From Planctomycetota bacterium (GTDB lineage Bacteria; Planctomycetota; Phycisphaerae; Phycisphaerales; UBA1924), in NCBI GenBank assembly GCA_017303565.1, contig JAFLCM010000220.1:1-5002 (forward strand): DNA of 5,002 nt. The letters run 5' to 3'. The notes beneath the pieces are model-generated. The model was not told where the DNA came from, did no database searches, and was given only the letters and a program-made list of their open reading frames with translations. Every line of letters begins with the position of its first letter. Position 1 is the first letter of the stretch. The position numbers were made by a program, and so were the translations under genes. This document shows, piece by piece, positions 1 to 5,002 of the stretch.

Positions 1-30
1 CCGCCGCCGCCCCCACCTCCGCCGCCCCCC
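1..30 (+). other. Decaproline tract (inter-domain linker)
   Basis: Ten consecutive CCN codons encode ten prolines, immediately followed by Gly-Gly-Thr and the first repeat unit. The tract runs to the window edge and may be longer. In the families known to carry them, such stretches act as stiff linkers separating an N-terminal segment from a folded domain, and their translation normally depends on EF-P. The linker role here is inferred from its position directly ahead of repeat unit 1. Confidence 0.8.
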
Positions 31-2532
31 GGTGGAACGCAGGGCCGGTTCCTGCTGTCGGACCGGGCGGCGTTGAACCTGCGGCTGCGGAGTCTCGGGA
101 CGGCGGACCCGGACGTGGTCTACAAGACCGGGTTGCCGACCTTCTGGTCCGGCGGCGGGTCGATGCAGTCGGTCCGCAACGTGGACGGCAGCATCACGCT
201 GTTCCAACTCGTCGAGGGCCGGCCCTCGGGCGGCGGCGGCTCCCCCGCGGCGTTGAACGAGTTGTACTCGCTGACGCTCCCCGCGGGCGGGTTCTTCCCC
301 AACCAGCCGTCGGGCATCGGGAACTACACGCTGGTGGCGAGGTTTGCGTCGGGCGGCACCGGCGCGGTGATCAACGCCGACCCGCTTCGCGGCGTCGCGG
401 TGCTGGGGAGCAGCTTTTACTTCGGCGGCTCCGCCGAGGCTTTCTACCGCGGGCTCAGCGGGGGCTCGGCGATCTGGCAGGGAATCACCACGCCCAGCGT
501 GAGCCTGAAGCCGGTGATGTCGTTCGCGAACTACCAGGTCACCGGCGTGACGCGGGCCGAGGGACGCGGGTCGATCTTCGCGGCGCTGGAGTCGTTCTCC
601 GGCGGCGCGGGGAACCTCCTCGATGACCTTCTGGTCGAGGTGGACCCGCGGATCAACCACCTGGTGAACCTGTTCCCTGTGGAGTCGTACGCCGCGACCG
701 GCGACACGGCGCTGGGCGGCGGGGCCGCGGGCGCCTGGCTGAATGAGCAGTCAACGCTGCTCTCGATGACGCACGACGGGACGAACGTCATCGCGGCGTT
801 CCGTTCCGCCGGTCCGGACAACGTTCTGAACAACGGGGACGACCGGCGGTTCTTTGTGACCGTCAACCCGTTCGCGACCAACGCGACTGGCGATCCGATC
901 GTGCGCCGGATCGACGCGATCGAACCGGGGATGGACCTTCGCGGGATCGCGGCGTTTGCGCTGGGCGGCGACGTCGGCTCCGCGAGCATCGCCACGCCCC
1001 CCGAGGACGGCGCGTTCGACGCCTTCGGTTTCGACCCGCTGTTCAACCACATGTCGTACAGCATCCAGGCGGCGGCGAACGCCGACTTCCAGGACCTGGT
1101 GAAGGAGTACATCGTCTCGAACTCGGTGGGTGGCGGCACCTGCCTGAGCCACGCGCTGCTCGGCTCGGTGCCGACGGTCCTTGCCAACTACACCAATGTG
1201 AAGGACGGCGTCGGGCGCGCGATCTTCAACCTGACCAGCGGGCTTTCGCCGTCGCACCCCTGCTTCCAGGAGGGCGTCTTCGGCGGCTATGTGGTCCTGA
1301 CGAAGAACACCGTGACCGCGGGCGATCTGGGTGACGCGTTCTACGACAACGGAACGATCTTCCAGAACTTCGGCGGCACCGCCGACCTCGAACTCGAGGC
1401 GGGCCTGGCTTCCTCGCTCGATTTCAACGGCAACGAGACGTACTACTACATCGCGGGCGGCCAGCTGGATTCGTCGTACGCGCCGGTGGCGGCCACGAAC
1501 GAACTGTTCGTCGGCACCCGGCCCTTGTCGACCGGCACGTTCTCGGGCTTCTCGTCGCTGGGGACGGTGTCGCTGCCGTCGGCGGCGCAGTCGGTTCCCG
1601 GCGTGATCACCGGCCTCGCGGTGATGGACAACGTGCTGTACGGGGCGCGGTCGAAGTACACCAACACCGGCGGCACGGTGCTGTCGCCGCGGATCGTGTC
1701 GATCTCCACGTCCGGATCGCCGTCGGCCACCGACGTCGTGGACGTGCGGATGTCGATCAAGGGCCTCGGCGGCTCCGACGACCGCGGCTCGATCTTTGCC
1801 GCCGGTCTGTACGACGGCGGCCCGATCCTGCGGCCGGGCTCGGGTGAACGCGGCTCGCTCTATACCGAGCTGGCGCTCTGGGAGATCGATCCCCGCAACA
1901 AGTACGTCCGCGATACATGGTGGGGCGTGAACGGTGATTTCAATATCACCGCCGGCACCGTGCAGGGCTCGGGCTTCAGCACGACCGCGTTCCCGAACGT
2001 GACGCACATCGGCGACGTCGCGGTGATCGACCGGATGGTGCGCATCTCTGCCGACGTGTCCTTCACCGCCCCGGGCGGCGCGTTCAACACGTTCTACATC
2101 ACCGTGAACCCCGACGCCCGCGGCGCCAGCAACCCGTTCGTGGTGAGCCTGCTGAGCGGCCAGGGCGAGGACGTGCGCGGCCTCACGGGCGACAACGAAG
2201 GATCCGGCTTCACGCCGCCGCCGGTGGCGCTTGTCACCCCAGGAACCGGCGGCGTGGACAGCACCACGATCAACCCGCTGTTCTCGCAGTTGTCCTACAG
2301 CTCGCGGGCGCTCGACTCTGGTCTGATCCGCGCGATCTACGAGTCGCACTTCCTCGCCACGGCGAACAACGCCTCCGCCTGCCAGGTGTCCGCGGTGTTC
2401 ACCACGCAGTTGCCGGCCGCGCTCACGGCGCACGCCGGTCACACCAGCGGCATCGGAAGGGTGACGCACGACCTGCGCAGCCCGCTCGCGCCCGGCGATG
2501 CCTGCAACGCACCGGCGATCAGCCCGCCGTGA
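1..2532 (+). CDS. Large two-unit repeat protein of unknown function, probably extracytoplasmic (5' end missing)
   Basis: No known family is recognised. The frame is open from base 1 without a stop, so a TTG codon at 73 that could be taken as a start is internal; the true start lies left of the window. The 843 visible residues begin with ten prolines, followed by two divergent copies of a domain of about 416 residues (31-1278 and 1279-2529). Paired landmarks are RGSIFAA (565 and 1783), V/I-DPR (640 and 1885), TVNP (859 and 2101), PLF..(M/L)SYS (1036 and 2275) and a Cys pair (1141/1261 and 2380/2503). Composition is rich in Gly, Ser, Thr, Ala, Asn and Asp with alternating hydrophobics, which suggests beta structure. 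The short 'xLxx(V/I)DP' and 'FxxTVNP' strands resemble beta-propeller blades, but this is inference. Cysteines occurring only in pairs and a proline-rich linker suggest export. The signal peptide, if any, is out of view. The C-terminus (...AISPP) carries no recognisable sorting signal such as LPXTG or PEP-CTERM. The stop lies 9 bp from the convergent psuG stop. Confidence 0.88.
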   Translation, partial: PPPPPPPPPPGGTQGRFLLSDRAALNLRLRSLGTADPDVVYKTGLPTFWSGGGSMQSVRNVDGSITLFQLVEGRPSGGGGSPAALNELYSLTLPAGGFFPNQPSGIGNYTLVARFASGGTGAVINADPLRGVAVLGSSFYFGGSAEAFYRGLSGGSAIWQGITTPSVSLKPVMSFANYQVTGVTRAEGRGSIFAALESFSGGAGNLLDDLLVEVDPRINHLVNLFPVESYAATGDTALGGGAAGAWLNEQSTLLSMTHDGTNVIAAFRSAGPDNVLNNGDDRRFFVTVNPFATNATGDPIVRRIDAIEPGMDLRGIAAFALGGDVGSASIATPPEDGAFDAFGFDPLFNHMSYSIQAAANADFQDLVKEYIVSNSVGGGTCLSHALLGSVPTVLANYTNVKDGVGRAIFNLTSGLSPSHPCFQEGVFGGYVVLTKNTVTAGDLGDAFYDNGTIFQNFGGTADLELEAGLASSLDFNGNETYYYIAGGQLDSSYAPVAATNELFVGTRPLSTGTFSGFSSLGTVSLPSAAQSVPGVITGLAVMDNVLYGARSKYTNTGGTVLSPRIVSISTSGSPSATDVVDVRMSIKGLGGSDDRGSIFAAGLYDGGPILRPGSGERGSLYTELALWEIDPRNKYVRDTWWGVNGDFNITAGTVQGSGFSTTAFPNVTHIGDVAVIDRMVRISADVSFTAPGGAFNTFYITVNPDARGASNPFVVSLLSGQGEDVRGLTGDNEGSGFTPPPVALVTPGTGGVDSTTINPLFSQLSYSSRALDSGLIRAIYESHFLATANNASACQVSAVFTTQLPAALTAHAGHTSGIGRVTHDLRSPLAPGDACNAPAISPP
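31..1278 (+). repeat. Protein-level repeat unit 1 (about 416 residues)
   Basis: First copy of the duplicated domain in the large left-hand gene. Ordered landmarks are GRGSIFAA (562-585), EVDPR (637-651), GPDNVLNNGDD (811-843), FVTVNP (853-870), DPLFNHMSYS (1033-1062), Cys (1141), GVGRAIFNL (about 1210-1236) and Cys (1261). The same landmarks, except the GPD..GDD loop, recur about 1,240 bases later. Identity is low at protein level and not evident at DNA level, so the duplication is old. Boundaries are approximate, set by the end of the proline tract and by the start of the matching segment in unit 2. Confidence 0.8.
1279..2529 (+). repeat. Protein-level repeat unit 2 (about 417 residues)
   Basis: Second copy of the same domain. 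Landmarks in order are DRGSIFAA (1780-1800), EIDPR (1882-1896), YITVNP (2095-2112), NPLFSQLSYS (2272-2301), Cys (2380), GIGRVTHDL (2452-2478) and Cys (2503). Offsets from the unit-1 landmarks run from 1,218 to 1,245 bases, with the later ones clustered at 1,239-1,245, so the copies are collinear with only small indels. The Cys-Cys distance is 40 residues in unit 1 and 41 in unit 2. The unit runs directly to the C-terminus with no extra tail. Confidence 0.8.
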
Positions 2533-2541
2533 TTCATCGTT

Positions 2542-3426
2542 TCAGGGTGCGGGCCAGGCGGCGGCGATTTTGGCCGCCAGGTCGGTGTTGGACCTGACCA
2601 GCGCCAGGTTCGCCCGGAGCGTTGCTCCGCCGGAGACCTCGTGCAACAGCCCCAGGAGCGCCGGCGTGACCGCGCGCCCGCGCGTTCCATCCGGCACGCG
2701 CCGCAGTGCGTCCTTCAGCCAGTGGTCCCAGTCGGTCGCGGCGATCTCGTCCGATTCGGCGATCGGGTTGCACACCACCACGCCCCGCCCGGTGCGCCGG
2801 GTCTCCAGCGCCAGGTAGGCCGCGAGGTCACCGGGATCGTCGAAGCGCGCATCAACCTTGGCGCCGCTCTCGCGCCGGTAGAACGCCGGGAAAGCGTCGG
2901 CACCGAACCCGACGACCGGGATGCCGAGAGTTTCCAGCATCTCGCGGGTGGAAACGACGTCGAGGAGCCCCTTCACGCCGCTGCAGACGACGGCGACGGG
3001 GAATCGGGTGAAGGCGCCGAGGTCGGCGGAGACGTCCCAGGCCTCATCCAGACCGGGATGGACGCCGCCCAGCCCGCCGGTGGCGAAGACGCGGGCGCCG
3101 GCGGAGGCGGCGAGTTCCATGGTGGCGCTGACGGTGGTGGCCCCGTGGGCGCGGCGGTGCATCAGGAGGCCGAGGTTTGACGTGTTGGCCTTCTCGACGT
3201 GCCAGGCGCCGAGCAGTTGGGTGAGTTCCTCGGGGGTGAGGCCGGCGACGGGGACGCCCGCGATGATCCCGCACAGCAGGGCCTTGGCGCCGCGGGCGGC
3301 GCAGACCGATGCCAGGTCCGCGTTCAGCGCCGGGGCGCCGGACTTGGGGATGCCGTGGAGCAGGAGGGTGGTTTCGAGGGCCACGCAGCGGTGGGGGGCG
3401 TCGCCGGCGCGGTTGAGCGTGTGCAT
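2542..3426 (-). CDS. psuG: Pseudouridine-5'-phosphate glycosidase
   Basis: Complete 294-residue protein, near the usual length (about 300) of the PsuG/IndA family. The enzyme reversibly cleaves pseudouridine 5'-phosphate at its C-C glycosidic bond to uracil and ribose 5-phosphate, using a bound divalent metal (Mn2+), in the cytoplasm. Seen family signatures: ALETTLLLHGIP (16-27), GATTVSATM (95-103), FATGGLGGVH (114-123), DVSADL (131-136), VVCSGVKGLLD (146-156), GIPVVGFGADAFPAFY (168-183), VDARFDD (191-197), NPI (220-222) and RANLALVRSN (271-280). By alignment from memory to E. coli PsuG, E18, K79, D135 and K152 correspond to the catalytic Glu31, Lys93, Asp149 (metal) and Lys166 (Schiff-base lysine), so the enzyme looks active. 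The start is an ATG with no Shine-Dalgarno sequence ahead of it. No psuK kinase gene is adjacent: the upstream neighbour is the divergent tRNA-Val, and downstream is the convergent repeat protein. Confidence 0.95.
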   Translation of the reverse strand: MHTLNRAGDAPHRCVALETTLLLHGIPKSGAPALNADLASVCAARGAKALLCGIIAGVPVAGLTPEELTQLLGAWHVEKANTSNLGLLMHRRAHGATTVSATMELAASAGARVFATGGLGGVHPGLDEAWDVSADLGAFTRFPVAVVCSGVKGLLDVVSTREMLETLGIPVVGFGADAFPAFYRRESGAKVDARFDDPGDLAAYLALETRRTGRGVVVCNPIAESDEIAATDWDHWLKDALRRVPDGTRGRAVTPALLGLLHEVSGGATLRANLALVRSNTDLAAKIAAAWPAP

Positions 3427-3432
3427 GGCGGT

Positions 3433-3438
3433 ACGATA
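3433..3438 (-). promoter_or_regulatory. Possible -10 element for psuG (TATCGT)
   Basis: On the minus strand TATCGT matches four of six bases of the TATAAT consensus and ends 6 nt before the psuG ATG. If it is used, transcription would begin at or next to the start codon, giving a leaderless mRNA. This would fit the lack of a Shine-Dalgarno sequence. No convincing -35 hexamer is seen 16-18 bp upstream, so this is only a candidate. Confidence 0.25.
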
Positions 3439-3495
3439 CGGCTCGAGGCCGGAACCCGCCCGCGCTGGCGATCAGTCGGGGCGGTGACCGGCGTC

Positions 3496-3568
3496 GGGCG
3501 CGTAGCTCAACGGCCAGAGCATTCGCCTTACACGCGAAGGGTTCCCGGTTCGAATCCGGGCGCGCCCA
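3496..3568 (+). tRNA. tRNA-Val, anticodon UAC
   Basis: All four arms fold with full pairing. The acceptor is GGGCGCG (3496-3502) with CGCGCCC (3561-3567), and the discriminator is A3568. The D stem is GCTC (3505-3508) with GAGC (3517-3520). The anticodon stem is TTCGC (3522-3526) with GCGAA (3534-3538). The loop CTTACAC places anticodon TAC at 3529-3531, which reads GUA valine codons and, with the usual U34 modification, other GUN codons. The T stem is CCCGG (3544-3548) with CCGGG (3556-3560) and loop TTCGAAT. The CTTACAC loop is typical of bacterial tRNA-Val. The 3' CCA is not encoded (the DNA continues A-C-T), so a CCA-adding enzyme is required. No terminator follows; waaA begins 111 bp downstream on the same strand. 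Confidence 0.97.
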
Positions 3569-3616
3569 CTTGAACGATGAAACCGAGAAACCCGAGTACG
3601 CCCCAATCGAAGCGGA

Positions 3617-3650
3617 GCACCCGAACCGACCCGTGAGAGGCACCCGAACC
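3617..3650 (+). repeat. 11-bp direct repeat in the waaA leader
   Basis: GCACCCGAACC occurs at 3617-3627 and again at 3640-3650, a period of 23 bp. The shorter core ACCCG also appears at 3590-3594 and 3629-3633. The repeat lies between the tRNA and the waaA ribosome binding site. Two equally oriented sites about two helical turns apart could be a regulator site, but no known operator is recognised and low-complexity C/A-rich sequence could produce it by chance. Confidence 0.5.
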
Positions 3651-3665
3651 AGCACGCGCACGCCC

Positions 3666-3670
3666 GAGGA
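3666..3670 (+). promoter_or_regulatory. Ribosome binding site of waaA (GAGGA)
   Basis: GAGGA ends 9 nt before the ATG at 3680, at an acceptable Shine-Dalgarno distance. Together with the expected WaaA N-terminus (short hydrophobic segment, then the ERFG motif) it supports that start codon. Confidence 0.65.
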
Positions 3671-3679
3671 CGCCGGCTC

Positions 3680-4927
3680 ATGAGCCTGGCGCTCGACGCG
3701 GTGTACGGCGTGGTCGCGGCGGTCACCATGCCGTGGTGGATGCGCAAGGCCCGCTCGGGGTGGGCGGAGCGCTTCGGCAAGGGCGAGGCCCTGCCCCCGC
3801 CGCGTGAGGGCACGCCGCGGCTGCTGCTCCACACGGTGAGCGTGGGAGAAACGAACCTGGTGCGTCCGCTGGTCGAGCGCCTGAGCGCCCGGGCGGACGT
3901 GGTGGTGAGCGCGAGCACCGACACGGGGATCGAGCGGGCGCGGACGCTATACGCGTCGCGCGCGGCGGTCGTGCGTTACCCGCTGGACGCGTCGTGGAGC
4001 GTGCGCCGGTTCCTCGACCGGGTGCGGCCCGACGCGGTGGCGCTGGTGGAACTGGAACTGTGGCCGAACTTCGCGACTGAGTGCCGGCGGCGCGGCATCC
4101 CGCTCGCGGTCATCAACGGGCGGCTGAGCGCCCGCAGTTTCTCGCGGTACCGCAAGGGGCGAGCGTTCATCGGGCGGTACTTCCGGCAACTGGCGTTCGC
4201 GGCGGTGCAGGACCGGGACTACGCCGGGCGGTTCGTGGAGATGGGCGTAGCGCGGGACCGCTGCCACGTGATCGGCACGATGAAGTGGGACGCGGCCGAC
4301 GTTTCGGGGTCGGTCCCCGGGGCGGACGCGCTCGCGGAGGAGATGGGCATCGACCGCTCGCGCCCCCTGATCGTCGCGGGTAGCACCGCGCCGGGGGAGC
4401 ACGAGGCGCTGCACGCGGCCTGCCCACCGGGGGTGCAACTGCTGTGCGCCCCGCGCCGCCCGGAATGGTTCGATCAGGCGGCGGCGGCGCTGGGCGATTG
4501 CTCGCGGCGCTCTTCGCGTTCCCGTGCGCCCGCGGGCGCCGGACGCTTCCTGCTCGACACCATCGGCGAACTCCGCAAGGCCTACGCGCTGTGCGACGTC
4601 GCGGTCGTGGGCCGCTCGTTCGGCACGCTCTACGGCAGCGACCCCATGGAGCCCGCAGCCCTGGGAAAGCCAGTGGTGATCGGGCCGAGCGTGGCCGATT
4701 TCGCGGCCACCGTGGACGCCATGAAGACGGACGGCGCGATCATCCAGACGCCCGTTGACGGCCTGGCGGAAGTGCTTCGCCGCCTGATCGAGAGACCGAC
4801 CGAGCGCACGGCCCTGGGCGAGCGGGCGCGCCGGTGCGTGCTGGCCCATCAGGGCGCGACGGCCCGTCACGCCGACCTGCTGCTCGATCTCCTGAAGCGG
4901 CGTGCGGGCGATGGGGGGGCGTCATGA
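3680..4927 (+). CDS. waaA: 3-deoxy-D-manno-octulosonic acid (Kdo) transferase
   Basis: Complete 415-residue protein, close to the usual WaaA/KdtA length (about 420). It transfers Kdo from CMP-Kdo to the lipid A precursor at the cytoplasmic face of the inner membrane (GT-B fold, family GT30). The order of motifs is canonical: a short N-terminal hydrophobic segment (about 3-20) as membrane anchor, WAERFG (28-33), VSVGE (53-57) with E57 matching the catalytic Glu, STDTG (79-83), VELELWPN (123-130), INGRLS, VIGTMKWD, AGSTAPGE (from 233), LCAPRRPEWF, LDTIGEL and MEPAALGKPVVIGP (from 323). The segment before MEP reads RSFGTLYGSD (312-321), where most homologues have GSFVPHGGHN, so the nucleotide-sugar loop is atypical. 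The number of Kdo residues added cannot be read from the sequence. A GAGGA site precedes the ATG, and the stop overlaps the proB start. The gene may share a transcript with the upstream tRNA-Val. Confidence 0.96.
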   Translation: MSLALDAVYGVVAAVTMPWWMRKARSGWAERFGKGEALPPPREGTPRLLLHTVSVGETNLVRPLVERLSARADVVVSASTDTGIERARTLYASRAAVVRYPLDASWSVRRFLDRVRPDAVALVELELWPNFATECRRRGIPLAVINGRLSARSFSRYRKGRAFIGRYFRQLAFAAVQDRDYAGRFVEMGVARDRCHVIGTMKWDAADVSGSVPGADALAEEMGIDRSRPLIVAGSTAPGEHEALHAACPPGVQLLCAPRRPEWFDQAAAALGDCSRRSSRSRAPAGAGRFLLDTIGELRKAYALCDVAVVGRSFGTLYGSDPMEPAALGKPVVIGPSVADFAATVDAMKTDGAIIQTPVDGLAEVLRRLIERPTERTALGERARRCVLAHQGATARHADLLLDLLKRRAGDGGAS

Positions 4928-5002
4928 CCGTGCGGGCGCAGGCGATCGGGGCGCGGACCGTGGTGGTCAAGCTCGGCTCCGCGGTCTTGACCGGCGGCGG
5001 TA
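4924..5002 (+). CDS. proB: Glutamate 5-kinase, N-terminal fragment (3' end beyond the window)
   Basis: Only 26 codons are visible. Residues 13-25 read VVVKLGSAVLTGG, which is nearly the same as the N-terminal phosphate-binding strand and loop of ProB (VVKLGTSVLTGG in E. coli, from memory). ProB phosphorylates L-glutamate to gamma-glutamyl phosphate, the first step of proline synthesis, in the cytoplasm. The K-L-G-S-x-V-L-T pattern is shared more loosely by other amino-acid kinases (acetylglutamate, UMP and isopentenyl phosphate kinases), so the assignment rests on one motif. The ATG overlaps the waaA stop as ATGA, and a run of seven G (4913-4919) ends 4 nt before it and may serve as a weak ribosome binding site; translational coupling to waaA is likely. 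Confidence 0.85.
   Translation, partial: MTVRAQAIGARTVVVKLGSAVLTGGG

Noticed and set aside
73..75. TTG at 73 as the start codon of the left-hand gene
   Set aside because: The frame is open to base 1, no ribosome binding site precedes the TTG, and residues before it align with the start of unit 2, so it is an internal leucine.
751..2469. 572-codon open frame on the minus strand inside the repeat-protein gene
   Set aside because: Its product is dominated by Arg, His, Val and Gly without any recognisable motif, as expected for the complement of a GC-rich gene. The plus-strand frame has the in-register repeat motifs, so it is the real one.
2560..2578. Hairpin GGCGGC - 7-nt loop - GCCGCC near the convergent gene ends, a possible terminator
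   Set aside because: The stem is only six pairs, lies within the psuG coding end, and no T-tract follows in either direction. GCC/GGC repeats are frequent in this GC-rich sequence.
3427..3495. Promoter for tRNA-Val in the 69-bp gap after psuG
   Set aside because: A promoter must exist nearby, but I see no convincing -35/-10 pair at proper spacing on the plus strand, so no position is assigned.
3496..3568. tRNA gene as an integration site for a mobile element
   Set aside because: No integrase gene and no repeated copy of the tRNA 3' end is found in the window; the downstream genes are housekeeping.
3577..3636. 19-codon open frame after the tRNA encoding a basic, proline-containing peptide, a possible leader peptide of waaA
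   Set aside because: It has no Shine-Dalgarno sequence, no codon run or attenuator-like hairpins after it, and short open frames are common by chance in T-poor sequence.
3947..4870. 307-codon open frame on the minus strand inside waaA
   Set aside because: It lies wholly within a clearly identified waaA and has the same Arg/His/Pro-rich shadow composition.

Overview
The window is a GC-rich (visibly about 70% G+C), densely packed piece of bacterial chromosome. A Kdo transferase (WaaA) gene points to a Gram-negative cell with an LPS-type outer membrane. The large secreted-looking repeat protein, the PsuG sequence style and an unusual WaaA signature would suit a Planctomycetes/Phycisphaerae-like genome. 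That placement is inference from protein style only; no marker gene in the window settles it.

Layout: (1) Bases 1-2532, + strand: the 3' part of a large gene open at the left edge. It enters with ten consecutive proline codons and then encodes two divergent copies of a domain of about 416 residues. No known family is recognised. (2) Bases 2542-3426, - strand: a complete pseudouridine-5'-phosphate glycosidase (psuG), convergent with the first gene across only 9 bp. (3) Bases 3427-3679: a 253-bp intergenic region holding one tRNA-Val(UAC) gene on the + strand (3496-3568), a possible -10 element for psuG, and a T-poor leader with an 11-bp direct repeat ahead of waaA. (4) Bases 3680-4927, + strand: waaA, complete. 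(5) Bases 4924-5002, + strand: the first 26 codons of proB (glutamate 5-kinase), overlapping waaA by 4 bp (ATGA) and cut by the right edge.

The genes do not form one pathway. PsuG is nucleoside salvage/catabolism, WaaA is lipid A-core assembly in the inner membrane, and ProB is the first step of proline synthesis. waaA and proB look translationally coupled, and the tRNA may be read into the same transcript because no terminator is visible after it. No mobile element, CRISPR array or defence system is seen. The least explained item is the two-unit protein, whose only four visible cysteines fall at equivalent positions in the two units.
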